A stretch of 64,000 nt of DNA. It comes from Microbacterium sp. zg-B96 (GTDB lineage Bacteria; Actinomycetota; Actinomycetes; Actinomycetales; Microbacteriaceae). The notes under the pieces are model-generated. The model searched no databases. It worked only from the letters and a program-made list of their open reading frames with translations, and had not been told where the DNA came from. Shown one piece after another: positions 18,007 through 26,505 of the stretch. How positions within the stretch are numbered: the first letter of the stretch is position 1; the number at the start of each line of letters is the position of its first letter. Location of the stretch: the NCBI RefSeq assembly GCF_030246865.1, contig NZ_CP126738.1:1612001-1676000 (forward strand). Reading direction: 5' to 3'. A program made the position numbers and the translations under genes.

Positions 18007-18723
18007 ATGTGTGGTCGCTTCGTCGTCGCCAATGTGGCATCCGAACTGGTCGGCGTCTTGCGCGTCGATGTCGAAGGCGATGTGCTGCCTCAGCCGTCGT
18101 ACAACATCGCGCCCACGGCGCGGGCGGCGATCGTGCTCGATTCCGCCAAGACCGAGCCGGCGACCCGTCGCCTGGAGTCGGCGCGGTGGGGATTGGTGCC
18201 CGGCTGGGCGAAGGACCCGAGCGTCGGTGTGCGGGCGTTCAACGCCCGGGCCGAAGAGCTCGAAGACAAGCCGATGTTCCGCAACGCGCTCATCAAGCGG
18301 CGCGCCGTGGTGCCGGCATCCGGCTACTACGAGTGGAAACAGGTCGACGGCGGCAAGGTGCCGCACTACATCCATCCCGCCGACGACCAGCCGATGTTCT
18401 TCGCCGGACTGTACGAGTGGTGGAAGGACCCGCAGAAGGCCGACGATGACCCCGAGCGGTGGCTGTTGAGCTTCACGATCCTCACGCGGGAATCGATCGG
18501 GCGGCTGGGGTCGATCCACGACCGCATGCCGCTGTTCATCGACGGCGACTTCGCCGATGCGTGGCTGGATACCGACACCGACGACCACAACGTGCGCGAT
18601 CTGCTGGATGCCGCGATCGACGCTGCCCCCGCCCTTGCGGACACGCTCGAGGACCACGTGGTCTCCGCAGCCGTCGGCAACGTGCGCAACGACTCCCCCG
18701 ACCTCATCGAACCGGTCGGCTGA
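18007..18723 (+). CDS. SRAP-domain abasic-site processing protein (YedK/HMCES family)
   Basis: 238 residues starting MCGRF, in which Cys2 becomes the N-terminal nucleophile that covalently traps abasic sites in single-stranded DNA. The other family hallmarks are present: YNIAPT, WGLVPGWAKD, FNARAE (Asn and Glu of the active site), VVPASGYYEW and the catalytic-histidine segment IHDRMP. The ATG follows TACGCT by 7 nt. The next gene also looks like a DNA base-repair gene, suggesting a small repair cluster. Confidence 0.93.
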   Translation: MCGRFVVANVASELVGVLRVDVEGDVLPQPSYNIAPTARAAIVLDSAKTEPATRRLESARWGLVPGWAKDPSVGVRAFNARAEELEDKPMFRNALIKRRAVVPASGYYEWKQVDGGKVPHYIHPADDQPMFFAGLYEWWKDPQKADDDPERWLLSFTILTRESIGRLGSIHDRMPLFIDGDFADAWLDTDTDDHNVRDLLDAAIDAAPALADTLEDHVVSAAVGNVRNDSPDLIEPVG

Positions 18724-18799
18724 GTCCCCTCACCCGCGCGGGTGCTCGGCTACTCCCTCGCGTACGGCGGCGAGACCGTGCCGTCCCCGGCGCCGCTGC

Positions 18800-18882
18800 T
18801 TGCCGAAATGAGGGGATCTGCCGAAATGCGGGCCGGATGCCGGTGCGGGTGCGCATCCGGGCAGATCTCCGCATCTCGGGCG
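18800..18882 (-). repeat. Dispersed stem-loop repeat (single copy, inverted)
   Basis: Same ~82-bp element as the copies at 51.3 and 52.3-52.6 kb but in the opposite orientation. It is bounded by GATCTGCC/GGCAGATC arms in long imperfect terminal inverted repeats, with a GGCATCCG core. It fills the gap between the SRAP gene and the next gene. Confidence 0.8.
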
Positions 18883-18920
18883 ACGGGCGCGGGCACCGGG
18901 ACCCCGCGTAGGCTCGAAGG

Positions 18921-19808
18921 ATGACCCTCGCCACGCACACCGACACGGTGCTGACCCGTGCGCAGTGGCAGGACCGGGAGCATGCGCACCACGAACGTGC
19001 GGACGCGCTCACCGCTGGCCGGCGCGACCGGGCCGCCCGCGGGCAGACCCACCCGGTCGATGACTTCCTCTACACGTACTACTCGTACAAGCCCGGGCTG
19101 CTGCGGCGCTGGCATCCGGGAGCCGGGGTGGAGTTGGCGGATGCCGCGGACACCGACCGCTCCGCCTGGCGCTGGTACAGGCCCGGCGCAGGTGGCGGCA
19201 GCCTGCGCATCGACGCCGCAGGTTTCGCCGCCGCGAAGTCGGACCTGCTCTCCCTCTGTGAGCGGATGCTGCGGCTCACGGCCGCGCGTACGCCGCGGTT
19301 CGGCTGCTTCGGACTGCACGAGTGGGCGATGGTCTACCGCGCGCCGGAAGCCCGCCACGCCGTCCCGCTGCGGTTGGGGCAGGCGGGCACCGATGACGTG
19401 GTCGACGCGCACGAACTGCGGTGCACCCACATCGACGCGTTCCGGTTCTTCACCGACGACGCCGTCCCCCGCAACCGATTCATCCCCACGCGTGCCGACC
19501 AGCCGCTGCGCGAGCAGCCCGGCTGCCTGCACGCCGGGATGGACGTCTACAAGTGGGCGATGAAGCTCGGCCCGCTCGTGCCGGGTGAGCTGATGCTCGA
19601 CGCGTTCGAGCTCGCCCGCGACATCCGCGCCCTCGACATGGCTGCTTCCCCCTACGACCTCGCGGACTGGGGCGTGACGCCTGTCGCGATCGAGACCGCC
19701 GAGGGCAAGGCCGAGTACGTGCGGCAGCAGCGCGGCTTCACCGAACGCGGCAACGCGCTGCGGACGGCGATCCTCGACGCCTGGCGTCCGGTTCAGTCCG
19801 CGGGCTGA
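18921..19808 (+). CDS. 3-methyladenine DNA glycosylase-like protein
   Basis: A 295-residue protein of an actinobacterial family usually labelled 3-methyladenine DNA glycosylase; I rely on recognition of the family pattern (FLYTYYSYKPGLLRRWHPG, FGCFGLHEWAMVYR, HIDAFRFFTDDAVPRN, GCLHAGMDVYKWAMKL) rather than on a known catalytic motif. There is no helix-hairpin-helix of AlkA type. The residues CFGLHEWAMVY and MDVYKWAMK are likely structural or active-site elements. ATG 6 nt after TAGGCT at 18909-18914. It overlaps the convergent GH3 gene by 16 bp. Confidence 0.65.
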   Translation: MTLATHTDTVLTRAQWQDREHAHHERADALTAGRRDRAARGQTHPVDDFLYTYYSYKPGLLRRWHPGAGVELADAADTDRSAWRWYRPGAGGGSLRIDAAGFAAAKSDLLSLCERMLRLTAARTPRFGCFGLHEWAMVYRAPEARHAVPLRLGQAGTDDVVDAHELRCTHIDAFRFFTDDAVPRNRFIPTRADQPLREQPGCLHAGMDVYKWAMKLGPLVPGELMLDAFELARDIRALDMAASPYDLADWGVTPVAIETAEGKAEYVRQQRGFTERGNALRTAILDAWRPVQSAG

Positions 19809-20983
19809 CAGTCCGCGCAGGGCAACAGCGCACCGGGCGTGTGCTGCAGCCGCAGTTCGGTGACGCGGGTGGCCGCTTCCGCCAGTCGCTCGGGCGCCAG
19901 CGCACCGGAATCCGCTGCGGCGGCGATCCCATCGACGATGCGTCCGGCCGTGCCGGCATCGGAGAGCATCACGGCCATCACCATGTCGTTGCCCGCCGCG
20001 ATCGCGGCGACCGCAGTGGCGACCGGGTCGGCGTACCGCGGGTCGCCGGTGTTCTGCAGCATACCCAGATCGTCGGTGATCGACACCCCGTCGAAGCCGA
20101 GGTCCTCCCGGGCGACGCGGTGCCACTCCGCGGACAGAGTGGCGGGGGTCGGGTCGACCGCGGTGTAGACGAGGTGACCGAACATCAGCACCTGCGCCCC
20201 CGCGTCGATTCCGGCTCGGAAGGGCGCGGCATCCGCCTGCTCCCACTCCTCACGGGAGAGGTCGGTCGTCGGCAGCATGTGGTGAGAGTCCCCCGGCGCC
20301 GCGCCGTGTCCGGGGAAGTGCTTGAGCGTGCTCGCCACCGCGCCTGCTTCGCCCGTGACGGCGGCGGTGACCCGTTCGGCCGAGGGCTGCGGCATCGTGC
20401 CGAGGGCGCGGCGGAAGATGAAACTGCCCGAATCGGCGGGGACATCGCCGACGATGCCGAAGTTCACGTTCACGCCCGCCCGCTGCAGCAGGGCGCCGCG
20501 GCCGGCAAAGGCATCCGTCGTGGCCGCCGCCGGAGCGTCCTTCAGCGTCACCGCGCCGGGATAGTCGTCCCAGGGCAGGCGGGTCACGTCGTCACCCTCC
20601 TCGTCGATGCCGATGAGCGGGGGCAGCGCCGGGTCGACGCTGAGGGACTCGGTGACGGCGCGCAGCGCGGCCTCGTCGGCGGGGATGTTCGACCCCATCA
20701 GGATGAACCCGCCCAGACCGGTGGCCGCCATGTAGTCGCGCAACACGGCGGGGTCGGTTGTGGGGATGTGTCCCATGACGACGGATGCCGCGCGCTCACG
20801 GGCCGACATCTCGGCCACCAGCCTGTCGGCGCGCGCTGAAACAGCGGCGTCGTCGGCCGACGTGACCGTGACCGTGGAGCCGCTCCCCGCCCCGGCGCCC
20901 GCGCCGGAGGCGGCCGCCGGCATGACCAGCCCCAGCGTCACGGCGCACGCCGCAACCCCCACAATTCGCACAACACGACGCAT
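19793..20983 (-). CDS. Secreted glycoside hydrolase family 3 (NagZ-like)
   Basis: 396 residues with a signal peptide (hydrophobic 8-25, AAASGAGA). The GH3 fold is clear: GIDEEGDDVTRL, the NagZ-specific loop KHFPGHGAAPGDSHH at about 217-231 carrying the catalytic-dyad His/Asp, and the nucleophile in SITDDLGML. It probably cleaves N-acetylglucosamine residues from peptidoglycan or chitin fragments outside the cell. TACACT lies 6 nt before the ATG, a leaderless pattern. Confidence 0.88.
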   Translation of the reverse strand: MRRVVRIVGVAACAVTLGLVMPAAASGAGAGAGSGSTVTVTSADDAAVSARADRLVAEMSARERAASVVMGHIPTTDPAVLRDYMAATGLGGFILMGSNIPADEAALRAVTESLSVDPALPPLIGIDEEGDDVTRLPWDDYPGAVTLKDAPAAATTDAFAGRGALLQRAGVNVNFGIVGDVPADSGSFIFRRALGTMPQPSAERVTAAVTGEAGAVASTLKHFPGHGAAPGDSHHMLPTTDLSREEWEQADAAPFRAGIDAGAQVLMFGHLVYTAVDPTPATLSAEWHRVAREDLGFDGVSITDDLGMLQNTGDPRYADPVATAVAAIAAGNDMVMAVMLSDAGTAGRIVDGIAAAADSGALAPERLAEAATRVTELRLQHTPGALLPCADCQPAD

Positions 20984-21028
20984 CGGGCCAGTGTACGTGC
21001 GGCATCCGACGCGCCCTTGGGAGTGCGC

Positions 21029-21643
21029 TCAGAAGCCCAAGACGGGCTGACGCAGAATCGTCCGCAGCTTGGCGGGCTCGACCCTGCGGAAGTCGCTGAG
21101 GTAGATCTCGTGGTGCTTCCCCGTCAGCCGCAGTCCGGCATCCGGGATGAATTCGTGATGCATCCGGTCGAGCACGCCCGCTTCGTCATCGAACGAGCCG
21201 ATGTGCAGCGTCTGGACACAACGGCCCTCGGTGAGGGTCTCCAGGCGCAGGTCATCGAGCCGGGCCGGCCGATCACGGCTGCCGGCGACCGTGGCCACTG
21301 CGGAATCGAACATGTCCGGCGTGATCCAATCTGGCACCATCATCAGCGCGGTCCACTGCCAAGCGGACTTGTCGCGCCGTGCGGTGAAAGCATCCATGTC
21401 CTCCGCCCACCACAGCGCCTCCAGCGGCATCACGACGTAGTCGCGGTCCAGTTGCTGCTTGCTGGCGAACTTCAGCTTGTAGCCCACGGGGAACAGTGTC
21501 GAGATGGCATCCGCGAACGCGGACGTATTCGGGTCACCCTGGCCGTCGACAGCGAGGTATTGCAGCGGCGGCACGTCGACGACGCGGAAGATCCCGGATG
21601 CCGCCTGGTAGGCGTCAAGTGTCTTCTTGAAGTCGGCCTTCAT
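21029..21643 (-). CDS. GyrI-like small-molecule-binding domain protein
   Basis: 204 residues of the stand-alone GyrI-like (SOUL/Bacterial transcription activator effector-binding related) family: MKADFKKTLDAYQAASGIFRVVDVPPLQYLAVDGQGDPN..., then ISTLFPVGYKLKF and the end segment HHEIYLSDFRRVEPAKLRTILRQPV. Such proteins bind hydrophobic ligands, and some hydrolyse cyclopropanoid toxins. The ATG at 21643 fits the family N-terminus; frames extending upstream add unrelated Arg-rich sequence. Confidence 0.8.
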   Translation of the reverse strand: MKADFKKTLDAYQAASGIFRVVDVPPLQYLAVDGQGDPNTSAFADAISTLFPVGYKLKFASKQQLDRDYVVMPLEALWWAEDMDAFTARRDKSAWQWTALMMVPDWITPDMFDSAVATVAGSRDRPARLDDLRLETLTEGRCVQTLHIGSFDDEAGVLDRMHHEFIPDAGLRLTGKHHEIYLSDFRRVEPAKLRTILRQPVLGF

Positions 21644-21690
21644 GGTGCCCGATCCTGGCACGGGGCTCAGACGCCGGCGACGTCTGATCG

Positions 21691-22311
21691 CTACCGCGAC
21701 CGCTTCGCCGCCCACTGCCGCTCCCGGTGCGCGGCGAGCTTGGCATCGAGTACGGAGATGAACCGCCACTCCCACGACCGGGTGGGGAACTCGCGGATGA
21801 CGTCCTGCGGGTCGATCACGTTGCCGTCGCGATCGAGGTAGAACTGCCATGCCCGTGGAAGCCACCCGAGAGCGCCGAGGATCGCGCGTAGCAGCAGGGC
21901 GGCGACGCCGGCCAGCGAGACGAAACCCAGCCAGTCGAGCCCCCAGAACGAGCCCTCCCGTTCGTACGCCATGGCGCCATTGGCGAACGTGAAGGCCATC
22001 AGGATCGTGCTGAACTGGAGCAGGACAAGGCGATTCGCACCTGGACGGTCGCGCATGGGAACGGGGTACGCCGCGATCGTCAGCAGGATCTGGAGGGCGA
22101 CCAGTGGATACATGGGCAGCCGTGGTGGTGTGAATGCCGGGTACCCCTCGGGAGTCGGGCCGACGTCGCTGGGAACGTTCCCGAACAGCAGGGACAGCAC
22201 CATCATCGCGATCAAGGGAATCAGACCGAACAGCACCACGCCGACGACGAGGAACAACTGCATGCGGTAGATGAACGCTTCACGACGCATGACCTGCTGC
22301 AAAGCGCTCAT
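21691..22311 (-). CDS. Uncharacterised four-TM membrane protein
   Basis: 206 residues with hydrophobic helices at about 19-43, 71-87, 100-114 and 127-147, and a soluble C-terminus (WQFYLDRDGNVIDPQDVIREFPTRSWEW). I do not recognise the family. TACGTT ends 6 nt before the ATG, so it is probably leaderless. It is separated from the GyrI-like gene by 47 bp on the same strand and could be co-transcribed with it. Confidence 0.75.
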   Translation of the reverse strand: MSALQQVMRREAFIYRMQLFLVVGVVLFGLIPLIAMMVLSLLFGNVPSDVGPTPEGYPAFTPPRLPMYPLVALQILLTIAAYPVPMRDRPGANRLVLLQFSTILMAFTFANGAMAYEREGSFWGLDWLGFVSLAGVAALLLRAILGALGWLPRAWQFYLDRDGNVIDPQDVIREFPTRSWEWRFISVLDAKLAAHRERQWAAKRSR

Positions 22312-22407
22312 CCGTCGAACGTACCGGAGTGGGGACCGTCAGCTGCAGCGCCACCGGGAGTCCTTCACGAGCAGGCGGGAGCCGACGGGGATCCCGGTCC
22401 TCGACGC

Positions 22408-22857
22408 TTATGGGTTGCTGCTCCACCGGGCGATGATCCCTATCACGACGTAAGCCAGTCCTCCGATCGTGTGCATTCCGGCGAGGAGGAGACCTGTCGC
22501 GAGGTCGTGCGCTCCGGTGAGGACGAACGGAATGCTGATCACTACGGGGACGGCGCCCGCACTGATCGCAAGAATCGTCCATCGAGGAAAGCGCCGCGCG
22601 ACCAGCGCCAGCACAAGTGCACCGACGGCGAGGGGTACGGCGGTCTTCCATGCGACATCCCAGGGAACGATCACATGGTTGGGTTCACCTAGACCAGGAT
22701 CTATCCGGAGCGCGGCGGCGGTTGCCCGTCCGATGGCATAGAGGCCAAGGTTCGTCGCAGTGGCTGCCCCGATACAGATCGCGCTCGCCAGCGCAAAGTT
22801 CCGCGAGGGCCACGCGCGCTCAGACGGCTTGCGGATGCGGGCAGGTGAACCAGTCAT
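22408..22857 (-). CDS. DUF6069-family membrane protein (copy 1), predicted ECF41 target
   Basis: 149 residues with four hydrophobic helices (about 20-40, 70-87, 95-113 and 118-142) arranged like DUF6069 proteins, including the conserved LLLAGMHTIGG in the last helix. Function unknown. A clear GGAGGAAGAC Shine-Dalgarno precedes the ATG. A promoter matching the ECF41 sigma consensus lies 44 nt upstream, and the sigma gene itself is the next gene up, so this is probably the main target of that sigma factor. Confidence 0.8.
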   Translation of the reverse strand: MTGSPARIRKPSERAWPSRNFALASAICIGAATATNLGLYAIGRATAAALRIDPGLGEPNHVIVPWDVAWKTAVPLAVGALVLALVARRFPRWTILAISAGAVPVVISIPFVLTGAHDLATGLLLAGMHTIGGLAYVVIGIIARWSSNP

Positions 22858-22900
22858 GTCTTCCTCCAGATGAGGTCGGTAGCGACGCTGCTATCTGGGA

Positions 22901-22927
22901 GACAAGACACGCCGGCCGATTGTGACA
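22901..22927 (-). promoter_or_regulatory. ECF41-type promoter of DUF6069 copy 1
   Basis: Minus strand: TGTCACA (22927-22921), 16 nt, TGTC (22904-22901). The published ECF41 consensus is TGTCACA-N16-CGTC, so the -35 is perfect, the spacing exact, and the -10 differs by one base. Confidence 0.8.
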
Positions 22928-22956
22928 TCGCTCGCGCTCGCGCTCGCGCTCGCGCT
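22928..22956. repeat. Hexanucleotide tandem repeat (CGCTCG)n
   Basis: Between four and five perfect copies of a CGCTCG/CGAGCG unit directly upstream of the ECF41 promoter and 20 bp past the sigma factor stop. Copy number could vary by slippage. Confidence 0.85.
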
Positions 22957-22975
22957 TGCACGGCGCGTTCGCGGC

Positions 22976-23899
22976 TTACTGAGGCTTGCGTGTTGCCGCG
23001 CGATACGCCTCGTGGACCGACCAAGCATCAACCACGGGCCCGAGGTGGGCGAGTTTCTGCGGGTTGGTCACTGTGCGGATCGCCTGGATCCGCCCGGCGA
23101 CGATGTCGAGCATGGTCACGCTCACGACCATTCCCGCGCTGTCGCGGAACAGCCCGCCCGGCTGGCCGTTGAATGAGCGCGCCTCCTGTGTGAGACCGAT
23201 CTGCGTGAGCTGGGGCAGGACCGACACCAGCAGCTTCGCGACCTTGTCCGCCCCGACAATGGTCCTGGGCAGACTTGGTGCTTTGCCACCGCTGTCCGAA
23301 GCCATCTCGACGTCAGCGGCCAGAAGCTCCCGCAGTCCAGCCACGTCCCCGTCCTTCAGCGCAGCGAAGAAGCGGGTGGCCAGCCGCTCATGTTCGCGGG
23401 GATCGGCATCGAATCGCGGGCGGCCTTCGGCCATATGGTGCCGCGCCCGTACCGCCAACTGACGGCATGCGGCCTCAGAACGCTCGACCATGGCCGCGAT
23501 TTCTGCGAACCCGAAGCCGAACACATCCTGCAGGACGAACACGGCGCGTTCCAGCGGGCTGAGACGCTCCAGCAAGAGCAGAGCCGCGGTCGACACGGAT
23601 TCTGCGAGTTCAACGGCACGGTCCGGATCCTGGTACGGATCCTCCAGCAACGGCTCCGGAAACCATGCTCCGACGTACTGCTCTCGGCGCGCCCGAGCCG
23701 ACCGCAACTCATTGATCGACAACCTGGTCACGACGGTCGCCAGGAATGCCTTCGGCGACTCGGGACGGCTGTCGGAAGCATCAGCCCGCAGCCACGCCTC
23801 CTGCACCACATCTTCGGCCGCGCCCACACTGCCCAGGATGCGATAGGCGATGGAGAACAACAGCGGCCGCAGTTCCTCGAACCTCTCGGCGCCGATCAC
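22976..23899 (-). CDS. ECF41-group sigma factor with fused SnoaL-like domain (copy 1)
   Basis: 307 residues. Sigma region 2 is at about 5-70 (FSIAYRILGSVGAAEDVVQEAWLR) and region 4 at about 115-165 (ERAVFVLQDVFGFGFAEIA), followed by a SnoaL-like domain to the end. ECF41 hallmarks are the linker YVGAWFPEPLL, a DSGGKA segment in place of DGGGKA, and NPQKL near the C-terminus. In this group the C-terminal domain acts as a built-in anti-sigma switch. The GTG at 23899 is 6 nt after TATGCT, so the gene is transcribed from a housekeeping leaderless promoter and not from an ECF41 promoter. Confidence 0.92.
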   Translation of the reverse strand: MIGAERFEELRPLLFSIAYRILGSVGAAEDVVQEAWLRADASDSRPESPKAFLATVVTRLSINELRSARARREQYVGAWFPEPLLEDPYQDPDRAVELAESVSTAALLLLERLSPLERAVFVLQDVFGFGFAEIAAMVERSEAACRQLAVRARHHMAEGRPRFDADPREHERLATRFFAALKDGDVAGLRELLAADVEMASDSGGKAPSLPRTIVGADKVAKLLVSVLPQLTQIGLTQEARSFNGQPGGLFRDSAGMVVSVTMLDIVAGRIQAIRTVTNPQKLAHLGPVVDAWSVHEAYRAATRKPQ

Positions 23900-24091
23900 C
23901 AGGACAGCATATCCGTGGCATCTCGGGTTCGACGTCGACGTCCGCCTGGCCGCCGAGACGGCCGCGAGCAACCCGATCTCGGCCTTCCGCCCGACTGGAT
24001 CGGCAGTGATGCCGAGGGTTCGAGGTCACGGGGATCGCCAGCTGTGGCTGATCGGCGCTCGATAGTGCCATCGCGTGACAGGCGCGGTAGG

Positions 24092-24949
24092 TCAGCCACG
24101 TCCCGAGGTTGGGCGCTCGTCCGGCTCAGGCGTCAGCCAGTTCGGCCGCCGGCGCGTGAGCGCGAGCGTGAGGGTGCCGCCCAGCACGAATGCAGGGATG
24201 ATCCCGGCCATCGTTACCGCACCCGGGTTACTCACCTCGATGCCGTGGTGTCCGAGGAGCGTCTGTGCGACGGCCTGGAACGCGAGGTGGAACCCGATGG
24301 GGTTCCAGAGGCTGCCGGAGTTGACGCGCAGGATGCCGAGAACGACGCCGATCGCGAGGAAGAGTGCGCCCCGCTCGCCGAGAATCCCCCACCCCGCCGT
24401 CAGGACCCACAGGGCGGTACCGAAGATGGCAAATAGCACGGCCTGCACGAGCACGGCCATGATCGGTGCCATCCTGGCGGAGAGATTCCGGTAGATGTAC
24501 CCGCGGAAGATGAGTTCTTCCGGGATCGATTCGAGCAGCAAGACAGTCAGGACCGTGAAACCGATCGCGAGGATCAGTTCGATCGGGGGCACGACGGATA
24601 TGATCTGCAACCACCCCACGAGGAGCGCCACGGAAAGCCCGATCGCCGACGGAAGCAAGAAAGAGGTGACGCCGATGAGGAAGTGCCGCCATCCTGAGGC
24701 CCGCCCCTGCAGGTCCAGACCTGCCCACGGTCGCTGATCGAGGAACCGTCGGGCGACGACGACCATCGGCACCGCGAGGCAGAAGATGAGTAGCGCGTTG
24801 ACAATGCGGCTGGCCCGGGTGACCTCGCCGCCGAAGACACTCGCTCCCACCCAGACCATGAGGGTCCAGATCGCGCCGGTGCCCGCCAGCACGAGCGCGA
24901 TCCGCCATGCTGTGCCCACGCGCGTGCGCGGCTGCGTCGTCGTCGCCAT
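24092..24949 (-). CDS. CPBP-family intramembrane metalloprotease
   Basis: 285 residues, about eight hydrophobic helices. The CPBP (type II CAAX prenyl endopeptidase/bacteriocin-processing) motifs are present: EELIFRGYIYRNL (EExxxR) and NPIGFHLAFQ (the histidine motif). Substrate unknown; bacteriocin self-immunity or membrane-protein processing are family roles. TATTTT ends 7 nt before the ATG at 24949, which favours this start over one 30 nt upstream. Confidence 0.85.
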   Translation of the reverse strand: MATTTQPRTRVGTAWRIALVLAGTGAIWTLMVWVGASVFGGEVTRASRIVNALLIFCLAVPMVVVARRFLDQRPWAGLDLQGRASGWRHFLIGVTSFLLPSAIGLSVALLVGWLQIISVVPPIELILAIGFTVLTVLLLESIPEELIFRGYIYRNLSARMAPIMAVLVQAVLFAIFGTALWVLTAGWGILGERGALFLAIGVVLGILRVNSGSLWNPIGFHLAFQAVAQTLLGHHGIEVSNPGAVTMAGIIPAFVLGGTLTLALTRRRPNWLTPEPDERPTSGRG

Positions 24950-24988
24950 GCTGGAGAAAATAGCGGACCCAGCGGACACGAGGCGCCC

Positions 24989-25501
24989 CTACGGGGCCGG
25001 GACGACTAGCACGCGTTGCAGCTCCTGCCCCTCCGGGTCGAGACGGTATGTCACCCGGATGTTGGCCGGTCCCGATCTCGTGTACCTCGACACCAGCCCG
25101 AACTCACGCGCATCGCCCGGTGCGATCGTCCCCTGGCCCGCCGTGACCGGCTGCAGCCGGTCGTTGTCGAGCGCGGTGAGACCGTCGATCCTGACGCTGA
25201 ACGCGGTGCCGGGGCCTTCGTTGAGGAGCAGCCACCTCTCGCCGCCGGCCGAGCGGACCGTGAAGTCAACGCGGTCGCCGCTACGCCGGTCGGGCAGCAC
25301 CCCCTGCGATTGTTGCGGGCTTTCGAACGCCGCGATGAGCGTCGCGCGCTCCTGGGTGTCCTTCGACCTGCGGTTGTTGCCGAGGGTGATCACACCGAAC
25401 ACGACTGCCACCACCACCGAGCCCAGCGCGGCGAGAGCGCCGACCCACTGCGCGCCGAGCATCCAAGCCTCGTAGACGGTCGGATCAGCGGTGAGGTTCA
25501 C
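24989..25501 (-). CDS. Uncharacterised single-TM protein with beta-rich tail
   Basis: 170 residues: VNLTADPTVYEAWMLGAQW, one TM helix at about 18-42, a short basic linker (LGNNRRSKDTQERATLIAAFE), then a beta-rich domain. This is the same general architecture (membrane anchor, linker, extracellular or cytoplasmic beta domain) as the damaged gene at 9559. The GTG at 25501 is chosen because TACGGT lies exactly 6 nt upstream. Function unknown. Confidence 0.7.
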   Translation of the reverse strand: MNLTADPTVYEAWMLGAQWVGALAALGSVVVAVVFGVITLGNNRRSKDTQERATLIAAFESPQQSQGVLPDRRSGDRVDFTVRSAGGERWLLLNEGPGTAFSVRIDGLTALDNDRLQPVTAGQGTIAPGDAREFGLVSRYTRSGPANIRVTYRLDPEGQELQRVLVVPAP

Positions 25502-25669
25502 GCGCCCACCGTATCCCCCACCGCGGCTCAATCGAGGGCGGAGACCCTCTCAGGCGCTGACGTTCTGCTCCTCCGCTGTCGCTGCGTCCGCCTGGGATCG
25601 CGAGCCACCGCCGGATATAGTGCCGCGCAGGAGGATGCCGTTGGTCACTGCAGGTATCGCTGTCGGACA

Positions 25670-26272
25670 TTGAGCGTCGCTGCCATCGCTGCGGTGACGG
25701 CGCTCGTCGCCGGCGGGATCACGGCTGGGCTGATTGCGATCCTTCACGTCATCGAGCCCGAGTACGACCCGTCCTGGCGGATGATCAGCGAGTACTCCCT
25801 CGGGCGGTTCGGGTGGGTCATGCGCCTCGCCTTCGTCACGATGGCGATCAGTCCTGCCGCGATGTGCGTCGCCTTGTGGTCGTTCGGCCAAGCGTGGACA
25901 GTCGGCCTTGCCGCCGTCGCACTAGGCGCGCTGGGCGCCGCGTTCATCGACTCCGATCCGATCATGACTCCGCGCGATCAGGCCACGCCCGTGGGCCGGG
26001 TGCACACGGTATTGGGCGGAGTGTGCCTCGCCGGATTTCCCCCTGCCGCACTGGTCGCGGGGGTTGGGGTGGCGACTGCCCTGGGCTGGCTGCTGGCGAT
26101 CGCATCCGTAGTTCCGTTCGCCGGCCTGGTGTGGTTCCTCAGTGCCGCTCGCCCCGCCCACGGTCGGGGCGGCTCACCTGAGATCCGAATCGGGTGGCCG
26201 GACAGGTTCTGCCTCCTCGCCTACCTGGCATGGGTGGTGCTCGCCACCACCGTCGTGCTCAACGCCGTGTGA
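25670..26272 (+). CDS. DUF998-family membrane protein
   Basis: About 200 residues with six hydrophobic helices; the DUF998 signature EPEYDPSWRMISEYSLGRFGWVM follows the first helix. Function of the family is unknown. The start is uncertain: TTG at 25670 or GTG at 25694. A strong TATAGT -10 lies at 25616-25621 and AGGAGG at 25629-25634, but that Shine-Dalgarno serves a 12-codon frame (start 25635 or 25641) whose TGA overlaps the TTG. Either translation is coupled from a leader peptide or the real N-terminus was lost by a frameshift. Confidence 0.75.
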   Translation: MSVAAIAAVTALVAGGITAGLIAILHVIEPEYDPSWRMISEYSLGRFGWVMRLAFVTMAISPAAMCVALWSFGQAWTVGLAAVALGALGAAFIDSDPIMTPRDQATPVGRVHTVLGGVCLAGFPPAALVAGVGVATALGWLLAIASVVPFAGLVWFLSAARPAHGRGGSPEIRIGWPDRFCLLAYLAWVVLATTVVLNAV

Positions 26273-26325
26273 CGAAGCAGCGACGCTCACAGCCATGATT
26301 CATGGCGAGCCCGCTGTGCCTGCGA

Positions 26326-26376
26326 CCTGCCCCCCTGCATGCCATGCAGGTGCGCTACCAGCTGCGCCACGGGCCC
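26326..26376 (-). pseudogene. Partial tRNA-Ala(GGC) copy (nt 1-51)
   Basis: Reads as tRNA-Ala from the acceptor 5' strand through the D arm, anticodon arm (GGC) and variable loop with two mismatches to the intact gene at 28625-28675, then stops matching at the T arm. It cannot fold into a functional tRNA. It lies 2.3 kb from the intact gene in the same orientation, on the other side of the second ECF41 module. Confidence 0.88.
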
Positions 26377-26505
26377 GGATCGTCTTGCGGATGTCCAAAG
26401 CCCCCGGAATCTAGCCTTCGAGTTCGACCCCCAACGCCGGACGGACCTGAAGCTGAGGCCGATCGGGCGGCCGACTTCCGCAGCTTCGTGACGGGCAGCG
26501 GACGC

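Noticed and set aside
26326..26376. A second functional tRNA-Ala
   Set aside because: Similarity stops at the T arm; there is no acceptor 3' strand or CCA.
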